Part shown: positions 33,039-42,228 of the stretch, piece by piece
Numbering within the stretch: position 1 is the stretch's first letter
Layout of the letters: every line of letters starts with the position of its first letter
DNA from: Microbacterium sp. CBA3102
GTDB lineage: Bacteria; Actinomycetota; Actinomycetes; Actinomycetales; Microbacteriaceae
Assembly: GCF_007954505.1 (NCBI RefSeq)
Contig: NZ_CP042412.1
Coordinates: forward strand, 2,046,001 to 2,110,000
Reading direction: 5' to 3'
DNA length: 64,000 nucleotides
Translations under genes and position numbers: made by a program
The notes under the pieces: generated by a model
Told to the model about the DNA's origin: nothing
The model's input: only the letters and a program-made list of their open reading frames with translations
Databases searched by the model: none

Positions 33039-33413
33039 ATGGACTGGAAGATCGAACTCATCTTCGTCCCGGTGACCGATGTGGACCGGTCGAAGGCCTT
33101 CTACGAAAAGGTCGGCTTCCACGCGGACTGGGACCAGACTCCGGTCGAAGGACTCCGCTTCGTGCAGATGACGCCGCCCGGATCGGCGTGCTCGATCGCT
33201 TTCGGCACGGGGCTGGGCATCGACCTCGAGCCTGGAAAGCAGAACACGATCCAAGTCGTGATCCCGGATGCGGACGAGGCTCTTGCTCACCTCAAGGGGC
33301 TCGGCGTCGAGGCGCGAGGGGTCGACGAACTCGCGTGGGGGCGTTTCGTGTCCTTCGACGATCCCGACGGCAACTCCTGGACGTTGCAGGAGCTGCCCGA
33401 CTACGGCGCCTAG
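33039..33413 (+). CDS. VOC/glyoxalase-family protein
   Basis: 124 aa from the ATG at 33039, with GAGAGGAGG upstream; an in-frame GTG/ATG further up lacks spacing. A vicinal-oxygen-chelate fold: KIELIFVPVTDVDRSKAFYEKVGF, the middle strand NTIQVVIPDADEALAHL and the closing WGRFVSFDDPDGNSWTLQELP. Members include glyoxalases, fosfomycin-resistance proteins and antibiotic binders; nothing here tells which. It converges with the next VOC gene, the two stops overlapping by 4 nt. Confidence 0.85.
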   Translation: MDWKIELIFVPVTDVDRSKAFYEKVGFHADWDQTPVEGLRFVQMTPPGSACSIAFGTGLGIDLEPGKQNTIQVVIPDADEALAHLKGLGVEARGVDELAWGRFVSFDDPDGNSWTLQELPDYGA

Positions 33414-33799
33414 CGTTCTGCGACCACCTCGATCTTGAAGCCGGAGGCGTTCTCGAGCCATCCGGCGTAGTGCTGGTCTCCGCCCGCGTGAGGGTAGCGG
33501 TCTGCGTAGAGCGGGCGCCAACCCCGGTCGGCTGCCTCAGCCATGATCGCGTCCACATCGCTCCGGGCACCACCCTGGAACGCGAGGTGGTTGAGTCCCG
33601 CGCGTCGGCGGTCGTGCACCGCATCGGAGAGGTTCGGCGAGGTCGTGAGGGTGAGGTAGGCGCCACCACCGGTCCAGGTTTCCCCCTCGGTCCACGCGTC
33701 TGCCCTCGTGAAACCGAGCCTGGAGAGGATCCAGCCCCACTCTGATCGAACGGCATCGAGGTCGGCGATCCACAGCTCGACGTGATGGAGTCCCGGCAT
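33410..33799 (-). CDS. VOC/glyoxalase-family protein
   Basis: 129 aa. Starts MPGLHHVELWIADLDAVRSEWGWIL, with a His-metal pattern (LHHVEL, LNHLAFQGGA, FKIEVV) expected of this fold and a central ADRYPHAGGDQHYAGWLENASG. Substrate unknown. It is not a close copy of the convergent neighbour: the two share only the fold. It is separated by 26 nt from the PhzF gene upstream on the same strand and may be cotranscribed with it. Confidence 0.85.
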   Translation of the reverse strand: MPGLHHVELWIADLDAVRSEWGWILSRLGFTRADAWTEGETWTGGGAYLTLTTSPNLSDAVHDRRRAGLNHLAFQGGARSDVDAIMAEAADRGWRPLYADRYPHAGGDQHYAGWLENASGFKIEVVAER

Positions 33800-33825
33800 C
33801 TTCCGAGTCTGTCAGAGTGACCGCG

Positions 33826-34680
33826 TCACTCGATGCGGGTGGCGCCTCCGGAGACGACGATGCCGCCCCGCTCCGGGATCGTGACCAGGAGTTCGCTGGG
33901 GCGCCCGACGTGCGCGCCCTGGCGGATGCGTGTCGTGGACAGGGGGACACCTCGGTGCCTCAGATACGCTCCCGTCGCTGCGGCCGCGGAACCGGTAGCC
34001 GGATCCTCGGTGATGCGTCCGACCGGGAACAGGTTCCTCGCCTCGATCTCGGCGGGGTCGTCGGCATGGAGCACCGTCACTGTCCCGAGCCAGCCCTGAT
34101 CCCGCATGAGGGCGGCGACGTCGGCCGGGGCGAAGCGGAACTGATGGAACAGCTCCCGGTCCGCCAGGAAGACGATCGGATGCCAGTTGCCCGCGAACGC
34201 CTCCTGCACCGGGAATCGCGGATCCAGGTCGGAGGGGAGGAGCCCGAGCAGCGCCAGCAGCCGGTCGCGCACGCCCACTTCGAGATCACGCACCTCCGGC
34301 TCCACGCTCGTGAACGACACGGTGACGGTTCCGTTCGCATCCGTCTCCGACTGCAGCGTCACCCTCCCCGCCGCGGTGTCGAAGACCACGGTTCCCGGCC
34401 CATCCCGTTCAGCGAGAGCAACCGCGGTCGCCACGGTCGCATGACCGCAGAAGGGCACCTCTGCAGCCGGGGACCAGTACCGCACCCGAACCCGAGGTGC
34501 GCCGTCGTGTGAGTCGGTGCCCACCAGGAACGCCGTCTCGGAGAACCCGACGTCCGCGGCGATCCGCTGCATCGTGTCGTCGTCGAGGGCGGATGCGTCG
34601 AGGACGACTCCGGCGGGGTTGCCGCCGCCGGGCGTGGCCGCGAAGGCGCTGTATCGCAGAACCTGCGTGTGATCGGGCAT
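33826..34680 (-). CDS. PhzF-family isomerase/epimerase-like protein
   Basis: 284 aa. The diaminopimelate-epimerase-like fold is recognisable: FAATPGGGNPAGVVLDA, IAADVGFSETAFLV (the catalytic Glu of PhzF enzymes lies in SETAF), VPFCGHATVATAVALAE and EDPATGSAAAATGAYL. PhzF itself isomerises a phenazine precursor, but most family members have unknown roles and no phenazine genes are present. It ends 27 nt past the VOC gene and begins 28 nt downstream of the ThDP enzyme on the same strand. Confidence 0.9.
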   Translation of the reverse strand: MPDHTQVLRYSAFAATPGGGNPAGVVLDASALDDDTMQRIAADVGFSETAFLVGTDSHDGAPRVRVRYWSPAAEVPFCGHATVATAVALAERDGPGTVVFDTAAGRVTLQSETDANGTVTVSFTSVEPEVRDLEVGVRDRLLALLGLLPSDLDPRFPVQEAFAGNWHPIVFLADRELFHQFRFAPADVAALMRDQGWLGTVTVLHADDPAEIEARNLFPVGRITEDPATGSAAAATGAYLRHRGVPLSTTRIRQGAHVGRPSELLVTIPERGGIVVSGGATRIE

Positions 34681-34707
34681 GGCGAGGAGCCTACTGGACC
34701 GCCGTGG

Positions 34708-36357
34708 TCAGGAGTTCACGCGGATGATCTCCTGCTGGTACGGGGCGATGACATCCCCGGAGATGCGCAGGTCGAGCAGCAGGAACCGACGCGACGAGGG
34801 GTCTTCGGCGGTCCATGCCTCGAGTCGATCGAGGTCGGCGAGGGTGCGCACGACGACACCTTCTGCGCCGACGGCGGCACCGAAAGCCGCGAAGTCGACC
34901 TCCGGGATGCGCATCGGGGCCTCTGCCAGCCCCTTGAGGCCGTACAGGTTCACCTCGGCACCGTACGCCGCATCGTTCCACACGACGGCCATCCCCCGGC
35001 CGCCGGCTGCGCGGACCGCGGATTCCAGGTCGGCGATCGCCATCAGTCCGCCGCCGTCCCCGGAGGTGAGGACGATGGTCGACTCGCGCCGTGCCAGGGC
35101 GGCACCGACGACGCTCGGCCAGCCTTGACCGATCGACTGGAATGCGGTGCCGACCATCATCATGCGATCGGGCGCGGCGACCGGCCAGTACATGTTCGCC
35201 CATCCGATGAAGTGCCCGCCGTCGGAGACCACGATCCGATCTTCGGGGAGCATCTCGGCGATGCGCCGCGCCGCGGAGCGCGGGTCGAGGCGCCCGTCGG
35301 GGGCGAGGTCGTCCCCGTCGTCGTAGGCGCGGGCGGAGGCGACATCGACGCTCTCCCGCCAGGGGGCGGCGATCGTGGTCGTGCCGATGCGGTCCACGAG
35401 TGCTTCGGCAGCGAGTCGCGCGTCCGCGCGGACGAAGCCGCCGACGTGTGCGTGCGTCGCCGCGGGTGCGATGTCGATCTGGAACACCGTCGTGCCCGGC
35501 GCGAACAGCTCTCCGAATCGCATCGTGAACTGGTTCAGTGACGCGCCGAACACGACGGCGACGTCGGCAGTGTGAATCAGTTCCATCGCGCCGTCCGCAC
35601 CGAAGCCGCCGGTCACACCCAGGTCGTACTTCGTCTCGGGGAACACTCCACGACCGAGGGCGGACGACGCGGTCAGCGCGCCGGTGGCCTTGGCGAGCTC
35701 GCCCAGGGCCGTGCTCGCGCTGGAGAGCCAGGCGCCGCGGCCGGCGAGCAGGAACGGGCGTTCGGCGCCGGCCAGGGCGGCGGTGATCTGGTCGAGCATC
35801 CCCTCGGCGAACTCCCCGCGCGGGGCGAGCGGCGCTGGAACGCGCGGCGACGGAGCAGCGGGCACCTCCCCGGCTTCGAGAGAGGCCACGTCATAGGGGA
35901 TCGCCAGCACGACGGGAACCCGATACGTGAGGGCGTGCTCGATCGCGATGACGGTGGTGGCCGCGGCGTCCGCACGACCGACGGTATACGTGCGCGCACC
36001 GACGGCCGACGCGAGCGCGATCTGATCGACGTCCCACGGACGGGGGCCCGAGGTGGGTTCATCGCCGACCACGAGCACGAGCGGCACGTGCGCCTGCACG
36101 GACTCGGCGAGGGCGGTGAGCGTGTTGGTGAAGCCGGCGCCATACGTCGAGGTACCCGCGGCGATCCGCCCGGATGCGCGGAAGTGGGCATCGGCGGCGA
36201 CCACGGCGCCCTGCTCGTGGCGGACGGCGGTGAACGTGGCCTCCGTCTGCTTCTCGAGCGCATCGAGGAAGTAGGCGTTGCCGTTTCCCATCACCCCGAA
36301 GACGGCGTCGATGTGCTGGGCGAGGGTGAGGGCGACGTGCGCGGACACGGTGGGCAT
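34708..36357 (-). CDS. thiamine-diphosphate-dependent enzyme (acetolactate synthase-like)
   Basis: 549 aa with three domains: the N-terminal Pyr domain (FGVMGNGNAYFLDALEKQ, AVRHEQGAVVAADAHF with the ThDP-activating Glu), a central domain (RPFLLAGRGAWLSSASTALG), and the C-terminal PP domain with the GDGGGLMAIADLESAV to VVWNDAAYG Mg-ThDP motif. This is the layout of acetolactate synthase, benzoylformate decarboxylase and pyruvate oxidase. No FAD- or substrate-specific marker decides among them, and no small ALS subunit is adjacent, so biosynthetic IlvB is unlikely. It is an isolated gene ahead of phzF; function open. Confidence 0.85.
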   Translation of the reverse strand: MPTVSAHVALTLAQHIDAVFGVMGNGNAYFLDALEKQTEATFTAVRHEQGAVVAADAHFRASGRIAAGTSTYGAGFTNTLTALAESVQAHVPLVLVVGDEPTSGPRPWDVDQIALASAVGARTYTVGRADAAATTVIAIEHALTYRVPVVLAIPYDVASLEAGEVPAAPSPRVPAPLAPRGEFAEGMLDQITAALAGAERPFLLAGRGAWLSSASTALGELAKATGALTASSALGRGVFPETKYDLGVTGGFGADGAMELIHTADVAVVFGASLNQFTMRFGELFAPGTTVFQIDIAPAATHAHVGGFVRADARLAAEALVDRIGTTTIAAPWRESVDVASARAYDDGDDLAPDGRLDPRSAARRIAEMLPEDRIVVSDGGHFIGWANMYWPVAAPDRMMMVGTAFQSIGQGWPSVVGAALARRESTIVLTSGDGGGLMAIADLESAVRAAGGRGMAVVWNDAAYGAEVNLYGLKGLAEAPMRIPEVDFAAFGAAVGAEGVVVRTLADLDRLEAWTAEDPSSRRFLLLDLRISGDVIAPYQQEIIRVNS

Positions 36358-36520
36358 GCGAAAGCCTTTCGAGACAGGGACGGAGGAACTGCGGGATCCG
36401 TATGTGTCTCGCCTCCGCGTCGTCGTGGAGTGCTTCGTGCCTCTTTTTCAGGCACCGGCGTGGCCGGACCCGCCCATTCTACCGGCGGAGGGGTGCCGGC
36501 CGATGCGGGAGAATGCTCAG

Positions 36521-37030
36521 ATGACAGATGCATCGATCGAGCGCGAGACGCTCACCTGGGATGGCTTCGGAGCGGCGACGCGTGATCTGGCACGGGACAT
36601 CCTCGCCAGCGGCTTCGAGCCGGAGGTGGTCGTGGCCATCGCGCGGGGCGGTCTGCTTCCGGCCGGTGCCATCGCCTACGGTCTCGGTGCGAAGAACTGT
36701 GGTGCGATCAACGTCGAGTTCTACACCGGGATCGGCACGGTGCTCGATGCGCCCGAGGTGCTTCCGCCGGAGCTCGACATGGCGTACCTCGACGGACGCC
36801 GGGTGCTGCTCGTGGACGACGTCGCCGACTCCGGGCGTACGCTCGCGCTCGCCGTGCAACTGCTGAAGGACAAGGGTGCCGACGTGCGGTCCGTCACGAT
36901 CTACACCAAGCCGTCGACCATCATCCAGCCCGACTTCGCCTGGAAGGACACCGACCTCTGGATCAACTTCCCGTGGTCTTTCCGCGGCACCGTGCGCGAA
37001 GAGGATCTCGGGCTGGCGCCCTCGGCCTGA
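36521..37030 (+). CDS. phosphoribosyltransferase (purine/xanthine type)
   Basis: 169 aa from the ATG at 36521, with GGGAG at 36507-36511; an ATG six codons earlier is also possible. The type I PRTase fold is clear from VVAIARGGLLPAGAIAYGLG and the PRPP-binding loop VLLVDDVADSGRTLALAVQL. The small size and the EFYTGIGTV segment fit hypoxanthine/xanthine-guanine salvage enzymes or the related gpt-like group. The upstream part of the same frame (36278 on) overlaps the divergent ThDP gene and is shadow. Confidence 0.87.
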   Translation: MTDASIERETLTWDGFGAATRDLARDILASGFEPEVVVAIARGGLLPAGAIAYGLGAKNCGAINVEFYTGIGTVLDAPEVLPPELDMAYLDGRRVLLVDDVADSGRTLALAVQLLKDKGADVRSVTIYTKPSTIIQPDFAWKDTDLWINFPWSFRGTVREEDLGLAPSA

Positions 37031-37037
37031 TCGCGCG

Positions 37038-38561
37038 TCACCCGCGCAGCAGCGCCCGAAGCGCCTGGATCGTGTCGGCCTCACCCGGCGACTTGTCGTC
37101 CCGGTACCCCTTGACCCGCGCGAAGCGCAGGGCGAGACCCCCCGGATAGCGCGGGGAGCGCTGCACGCCGTCGATCGCGATCTCCACGACGATCTCCGGG
37201 CGCAGGAACACGGTCGACGCCGTGCGGTGCGATTCATGCTCGGGGAAGTGCTCGGTCTGCCACTTCAGCAGCTCATCGGTGAGGCCCTTGAACGTCTTGC
37301 CGACCATGACGAACCCGCCGGGGTGGCCGAACTCGCCTTCCGGGTCGCGGGCGCCCAGGTGCAGGTTCGACAGCCAACCGCGACGGCGCCCGGAACCCCA
37401 CTCCGCGCCGAGGACCACCAGATCGAAGGTCAGCACGGGTTTGACCTTGACCCAGGACTTGCCTCGGCGACCGGCCGCGTAGGGGGCGTCGATCGCCTTG
37501 ACCACGACTCCCTCATGGCCCGCGGCGAGGGCGTCGCGCGAGAGACGCTCGGCGGCCTCCGGATCGGCGGTGACGAGCCCGGGCATCCGCCAGTCGCCGG
37601 CCACGCGTTCCAGCTCTGCCAGCCGCACGGAGAGCGGCTCGTCGAGCAGGTCGCGCCCATCCACGTGCAGCACGTCGAAGAACCACGGCCGCAGCACGAG
37701 GTCTCTCGACACCTCGGCCCCGAACCGCGACATCGTCTCCTGGAACGGGCGCGGCCCTCCGTCTTCATCGAGCGAGAGCGTCTCACCGTCGAGGATGACA
37801 TCGTTCACCGGAAGCGCACGCACGATCTCGACGAGCTCCGGCACACGGTGCGTGATGTCGGCCAGACTCCGGGTGTAGACGCCGACGTCGTCTCCCTGAC
37901 GGTGCACTTGGATGCGGGCGCCGTCGAGCTTGTACTCGACCGACGCCTCACCCGTGATCTCGAGCGCAGCAGTCGTCGTCGCCGCGGTCGCCGCGAGCAT
38001 CGGGAGCACGGGGCGCCCGACCTGCAGTCCGACGGACTCGAGGTCTTCTGCGCTTCCCGTGAGGGCGATGCGGGCGGTCTCACCGAGGTCGCCCGACAAC
38101 ATCGCCGCGCGGCGCACGACGGCGGCCGGACGGTCGGAGGCCCGCGCGATCGCATCGAGCAGCACTCCCGACAGGGCCCCGGTGCGCAGCTCGCCGAGCA
38201 TCGCGCGAACCAGGAAGTCCCACTCGGCGGCGGTGGCGCGCGCAGCCAGATCGACGAGGATGCCGGTGCGGGCGGCGGCCGAACCGGAACCGGAGGTCGC
38301 GGCCAGCACGTCGAGCGCGGCATCGACGTCGCCGACGCTCAGCGAGGGATCGTCGGCATGCGTGATGTCGAGAGCCGTGAGTCCGCGCCATCCGACGCCG
38401 AGCCGGCCCTGCCGCGGCGAGGCGAGCAGGAGACCGATCAACGCGGGGAGCTCGGATGGTTCCGCGCGCGCGAGAAGGTCGGCCAGGGCGTCGATCTTGG
38501 CGAGCCGGGACGACGTGGCTCCGACGCGATCGGCTGTGGTGACCAGCTCTGCGAGCATCAT
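37038..38561 (-). CDS. ATP-dependent DNA ligase
   Basis: 507 aa. Nucleotidyltransferase motif I is SVEYKLDGARIQVHRQGDDV with the adenylated Lys; other motifs visible are ILDGETLSLDED (motif III-like), EGVVVKAIDAPYAAGRRGKSW (motif IV/V) and WVKVKPVLTFDLVVLG, followed by an OB-fold domain with VFLRPEIVVEIAIDGVQRSP. An N-terminal ~200-residue helical domain precedes the core. The length and layout match actinobacterial LigB-type enzymes that act beside the essential NAD-dependent LigA, in repair or nick sealing. It converges on the phosphoribosyltransferase gene with 7 nt between stops. Confidence 0.93.
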   Translation of the reverse strand: MMLAELVTTADRVGATSSRLAKIDALADLLARAEPSELPALIGLLLASPRQGRLGVGWRGLTALDITHADDPSLSVGDVDAALDVLAATSGSGSAAARTGILVDLAARATAAEWDFLVRAMLGELRTGALSGVLLDAIARASDRPAAVVRRAAMLSGDLGETARIALTGSAEDLESVGLQVGRPVLPMLAATAATTTAALEITGEASVEYKLDGARIQVHRQGDDVGVYTRSLADITHRVPELVEIVRALPVNDVILDGETLSLDEDGGPRPFQETMSRFGAEVSRDLVLRPWFFDVLHVDGRDLLDEPLSVRLAELERVAGDWRMPGLVTADPEAAERLSRDALAAGHEGVVVKAIDAPYAAGRRGKSWVKVKPVLTFDLVVLGAEWGSGRRRGWLSNLHLGARDPEGEFGHPGGFVMVGKTFKGLTDELLKWQTEHFPEHESHRTASTVFLRPEIVVEIAIDGVQRSPRYPGGLALRFARVKGYRDDKSPGEADTIQALRALLRG

Positions 38562-38637
38562 CTGGGCATTCTCGCACCGGCGTCCGACATCGGTGCCGGT
38601 CGGTCACGACGTTCCGAGTCCGCGCTGACCGGCGCGC

Positions 38638-39408
38638 TCAGTGCCCGCGGAACTCCGGCTTCCGCTTCTCCTGGAAGGCGGCGAACCCTTCGCGGTAGTC
38701 GGAGGTGTCGCAGAGGGCGGCCTGCGCGGCGTTCTCGATGCCGACCGCATCCCACAGCGTGAGCCGCTCGTCTCGGATGCGGGCGACCAGCTCCTTGCTC
38801 GCGAGGAAGGCTGCGGTGGCTCCGCGCGCGGCGGCGGCAGCGGCAGCGGTCGTCGCTTGCACGACCTCGTCGTCGGGGAAGGCGCGCGAGAAGAGGCCGG
38901 ACGCCACGGCCTCGGCCCCGCTCATCAGGCGCCCCGTGTAGATCAGGTCGAGCGTCTTGTGCGCGCCGAGCCGGTCGAGGAAGAGTGCGTGGCCGCCGGA
39001 GTCGAGCGTCGCACCGAGCGCCGCGAACGGGGAACCGACCTTCGCCGACTCGGCCACGTACACGACATCGGTTGCGATCAGGAGACCGAGCCCCACGCCG
39101 AGGCAGGCGCCGTGGGCGACCGCGAACGTCGGGGCGGGGAACCGGGACATGCGCTGCAGCAGCGGCGTCACGAGGCCGCCGAGGTAACCGAGCACATCGT
39201 CGTCCCGGGGGTCGACCCCGGAGATGTCACGGCCGGCGCAGAAGGCGCGCCCCTCTCCGCGGAGCACGAGCGCCCGCACCCCTGCGCCTTCCGCCTCGAT
39301 GTATGCGGATTCCAGTTCGGCGAGGGCCCGCTCGTCGAGCGCATTCAGCTTCGACGGCGCGTTCAGCACGATCGTCGCGACGTCGTCGGCGATGGCGAGG
39401 TCGATCAT
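38638..39408 (-). CDS. paaG: enoyl-CoA hydratase/isomerase family protein, PaaG-like
   Basis: 256 aa crotonase fold: RALVLRGEGRAFCAGRDISG, ACLGVGLGLLIATDVVYVAE and FAALGATLDSGGHALFLDRLG. PaaG isomerises 1,2-epoxyphenylacetyl-CoA to an oxepin-CoA and uses an Asp in a PDSGG-like motif rather than the paired Glu residues of hydratases. Here the corresponding LDSGG carries Asp and the first Glu position is Gly (LGVGLGLL), which supports PaaG over PaaF. Last gene of the paaABCDE operon, 13 nt after paaE. Symbol is by motif and context. Confidence 0.8.
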   Translation of the reverse strand: MIDLAIADDVATIVLNAPSKLNALDERALAELESAYIEAEGAGVRALVLRGEGRAFCAGRDISGVDPRDDDVLGYLGGLVTPLLQRMSRFPAPTFAVAHGACLGVGLGLLIATDVVYVAESAKVGSPFAALGATLDSGGHALFLDRLGAHKTLDLIYTGRLMSGAEAVASGLFSRAFPDDEVVQATTAAAAAAARGATAAFLASKELVARIRDERLTLWDAVGIENAAQAALCDTSDYREGFAAFQEKRKPEFRGH

Positions 39409-39421
39409 GGGGGCCTCCGGG

Positions 39422-40585
39422 TCAGACGTCGTAGTCCACGACCACGCGGTCGCTGGTCGGATGGGACTGGCAGGTGAGCACGAATCCGCGCTCGAGTTCG
39501 TCGGGCTCCAAGGCGTAGTTCTCGGTCATGGTGACGCTGCCCTCGAGCACCCGGGCGCGGCAGGTCCCGCAGACGCCGCCCGCGCAGGCGAACGGGGCAT
39601 CGGGGCGCACGCGCAACGCCGCGTTGAGCACCGACTCATGCGCATCCACCGGACTCTCCACCGTCGAGGAGACGCCGTCGAGGGTGACTTCGATGCGTAC
39701 GGTCTTCTCGCCCGCACGCACCTGCACCGGCCGGGCCGCACGTGCCGGTTCGTCACCGGTCGTGAACAGTTCGAACCGGATGTGGGAGCGATCGACTCCG
39801 ACGTCGGCGAGCACCTCGCGACAGAGATCGACCAGGGCGAGCGGCCCGCACAGGAACCACTCGTCGACGGTCGACGGCGGGATGAGCGTACCGAGGATCG
39901 TGCGGAGCTTCTCTTCGTCGATCCGCCCGGAGAGCACCGGCGCCGCGCGCTGCTCACGGGACAGCACATGGTGCAGCACGAGCCGGGTCGGGTAGCGGTC
40001 CTTGAGGTCGGCGAGGTCTTCCAAGAACATCACGTCGAGCGTCGCCCGGTTCGTGTACAGCAGGGTGAACCGCGACGAGTCGGACCGGTTCAGCACCGTG
40101 TGCGCGAGCGCCATCAGCGGCGTGATGCCGGAACCGGCGGCGATCCCCACCACGTGACGGTCATCGAGGTCGTCGAGCGCCGAGGTGAAGGTGCCCTGGG
40201 GGCTCATCACGTCGATCTCGAATCCGGCGTGCAGGCCGGTCTGGGCCCAGGTGGAGAAGAGCCCGCCCTCGTCACGCTTCACGGCGACGCTCAGCCGGGT
40301 GTCCTGTCCGTCGTCACGGTGCTCCGGGGCGCGGCACAGCGAGTAGGAGCGCCGCACCTCGGTGCCGTCGAGGGTCGTGCGCAGCGCCACGTACTGACCG
40401 GGAAGGTGGTCGTACTCGTCGGCGAGGGCCGCCGGCACGGTGAAGGTCACCTCGACCGAGTCGTCGGTGAGCGGACGCACGTCTTCGACGACGAGCGTGT
40501 GGAACCGGGCGCGCGTTCGCGGTGCGGCGGCGCGAGGCGCAGCTGCGCGCGGAACGGGCGGCGGAGCGGAGGTGAAGAGCGACAT
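39422..40585 (-). CDS. paaE: phenylacetyl-CoA epoxidase reductase subunit
   Basis: 387 aa from the ATG at 40585. An N-terminal ferredoxin-NADP reductase module (LPGQYVALRTTLDGTEVRRSYSLC cut here as RRSYSLC for flavin, GIAAGSGITPLMAL for NADPH) is followed by a plant-type 2Fe-2S ferredoxin domain with CAGGVCGTCRARVLEG and the fourth Cys in VLTCQSHP. It hands electrons from NADPH to the PaaABC(D) epoxidase. The extra N-terminal ~20 Ala/Pro/Arg-rich residues are unusual but in frame with the operon start. Starts 1 nt after the paaD stop region. Confidence 0.94.
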   Translation of the reverse strand: MSLFTSAPPPVPRAAAPRAAAPRTRARFHTLVVEDVRPLTDDSVEVTFTVPAALADEYDHLPGQYVALRTTLDGTEVRRSYSLCRAPEHRDDGQDTRLSVAVKRDEGGLFSTWAQTGLHAGFEIDVMSPQGTFTSALDDLDDRHVVGIAAGSGITPLMALAHTVLNRSDSSRFTLLYTNRATLDVMFLEDLADLKDRYPTRLVLHHVLSREQRAAPVLSGRIDEEKLRTILGTLIPPSTVDEWFLCGPLALVDLCREVLADVGVDRSHIRFELFTTGDEPARAARPVQVRAGEKTVRIEVTLDGVSSTVESPVDAHESVLNAALRVRPDAPFACAGGVCGTCRARVLEGSVTMTENYALEPDELERGFVLTCQSHPTSDRVVVDYDV

Positions 40586-40586
40586 G

Positions 40587-41081
40587 TCAGTGCACCTTGA
40601 AATGGTCGAAGGGCTCGAGGCAGGCACGGCACTCGAACAGCGCCTTGCACGAGGTGGAGCCGAAATGCGAGACCTCACGGGTATCGAGCGAGCCGCACCG
40701 GGGGCAGCGCACGCTCAGCGAGACGCGGATGGGGCCGGTCGACACGGCGGCGCGGCCGGAGGGCGGCGCGATGCCGTATTCCGCGAGCTTGGTCTTGCCG
40801 GCATCCGTCATCCAGTCCGTCGTCCAGGCGGGGGAGAGGACGAGCCGCACCTCGACCTCGTCGAAGCCGGCCGCGGTGAGGGCGAGCACCACGTCGTCGC
40901 GGATCGTGTCCATCGCAGGGCACCCGCTGTAGGTCGGGGTGATGTCGACGTGGACCCGCGTGCCGTCGACCTCGACCGCACGGAGCACGCCGAGGTCCTC
41001 GATCGTGAGGACGGGCACCTCGGGGTCGGGGACGGCGGCAGCGATGCGCCAGGCAGCCTGCGTCGGAGTGAGCGTCACCAT
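40587..41081 (-). CDS. paaD: phenylacetyl-CoA epoxidase assembly factor
   Basis: 164 aa from the ATG at 41081. A DUF59/SufT-like N-terminus (AAVPDPEVPVLTIEDLGVLR, then VHVDITPTYSGCPAMDTI) and a C-terminal zinc ribbon (VRCPRCGSLDTREVSHFGS, then CKALFECRACLEPFDHFKVH). PaaD is thought to help mature the metal or Fe-S centre of the epoxidase. It overlaps the end of paaC by 7 nt. Confidence 0.93.
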   Translation of the reverse strand: MVTLTPTQAAWRIAAAVPDPEVPVLTIEDLGVLRAVEVDGTRVHVDITPTYSGCPAMDTIRDDVVLALTAAGFDEVEVRLVLSPAWTTDWMTDAGKTKLAEYGIAPPSGRAAVSTGPIRVSLSVRCPRCGSLDTREVSHFGSTSCKALFECRACLEPFDHFKVH

Positions 41082-41926
41082 GTCGCCCCCGGATGCCGTC
41101 GCGCGAGCACCTGCATCTCGGCGAGGATGTGACCGAGAGGGGTGGCGTGGGCGCCGTGCCTCCCGCCGGCCGAGGACGGCATGACGGCAGGGACCGACAG
41201 CTCCGCCTCGGCGAAGACGGTGTCGACCACGCCGTCGAAACCGGCACGGAGACTCGACGGACGAACGGCCGCAGCGCCGAGCCGGTCGATCAGGTCGTCG
41301 TCGCGGAACAGCTCGTCGACATACGGCCAGACATCCCCGAGTGCCCGGATGATCCTGGCGCGCGACTCCTCGGTGCCGCCGGCGAGGCGCAGGACCCACT
41401 GGACGGCGTGATCGCGATGGTAGTCGACCTCTTTGAGGGACTTCTCGGCGATCGCCGCGAAGGTCTCGTCACTGCTGGCGCGCAGTGCGGAGTAGAGCTC
41501 GAACATGAAGGTGGCGACGACGAACTGCCGGGCGATCGTCTGGGCGAAGTCACCGTTGGGCTGCTGCACGATCCACGCACAGCGGAACTCGGGCTCATCG
41601 CGGAAGAAAGCGAGCTCGTCTTCGCTGCGGCCGTCGTACGACCCCGCGTAGTGGAGGAAAGACCGCGCGTGGCCGAGGAGGTCGAGGGCGATGTTGCCCA
41701 GCGCGACATCCTCCTCCAGCTCCGGTGCCCGGGAGATCCAGGCGCCGAGCTGCTGCGACAGGATGAGCGCGTCGTCGCCGAGGCGGAGCGCGTACTCGGC
41801 GATGTCGGCGGAGGCGGCGATCGCCCCGGTGCCCGAGAGCTCCTGCGAGAGGCGGAGCTCGTCGACCGAGACGTCGCCGTGGACGTCGATGTCCTCGTGC
41901 GCGGTTTCCGGGTGCGGGGCGCTCAC
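41075..41926 (-). CDS. paaC: phenylacetyl-CoA epoxidase structural subunit
   Basis: 283 aa from the GTG at 41926 (MSAPHPETAHEDIDVHGD), which overlaps paaB's stop by 4 nt (GTGA). A ferritin-like helical bundle that supports PaaA but lacks a complete di-iron site: ADIAEYALRLGDDALILSQ, EEDVALGNIALDLLGHARSF, FVVATFMFELYSALRAS and KEVDYHRDHAVQWVLRLAGG. It forms the PaaAC heterodimer. Upstream in-frame sequence belongs to the paaB gene. Confidence 0.94.
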   Translation of the reverse strand: MSAPHPETAHEDIDVHGDVSVDELRLSQELSGTGAIAASADIAEYALRLGDDALILSQQLGAWISRAPELEEDVALGNIALDLLGHARSFLHYAGSYDGRSEDELAFFRDEPEFRCAWIVQQPNGDFAQTIARQFVVATFMFELYSALRASSDETFAAIAEKSLKEVDYHRDHAVQWVLRLAGGTEESRARIIRALGDVWPYVDELFRDDDLIDRLGAAAVRPSSLRAGFDGVVDTVFAEAELSVPAVMPSSAGGRHGAHATPLGHILAEMQVLARRHPGATW

Positions 41927-42228
41927 AGGTGCGGCACTCCCTCTGAAGCCGTGTAGTACACGGCGTGCCGGTAGTTCTTGCCGGCCGGGCTCTCGAAGTA
42001 GGCGCCCTTGGCGTCGGGGTCGCTCGTGGTGATCGCTTCCGCCGGTGCGACCCAGATCGAGACGCCCTCCCCGCGGCGCGTGTACAGGTCGCGCGCGTTG
42101 CGGATCGCCATCTCGGCATCCGGCGCATGGAGCGATCCGACGTGCACGTGGCTCAGCCCGCGGTTCGCGCGGACGAACACCTCCCACAGCGGCCACGGCT
42201 CCCGCTCGTCCGCTCCCGGCGTCGCCAT
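41923..42228 (-). CDS. paaB: phenylacetyl-CoA epoxidase subunit B
   Basis: 101 aa from the ATG at 42228, which shares one base with the paaA stop (TGATG); the GTG just before it (42231) is an equally coupled alternative. Short protein with PLWEVFVRANRGLSHVHVGS, AEMAIRNARDLYTRRGEGVS and the closing YFESPAGKNYRHAVYY, the standard PaaB pattern. PaaB bridges PaaAC dimers in the multicomponent epoxidase. Confidence 0.94.
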   Translation of the reverse strand: MATPGADEREPWPLWEVFVRANRGLSHVHVGSLHAPDAEMAIRNARDLYTRRGEGVSIWVAPAEAITTSDPDAKGAYFESPAGKNYRHAVYYTASEGVPHL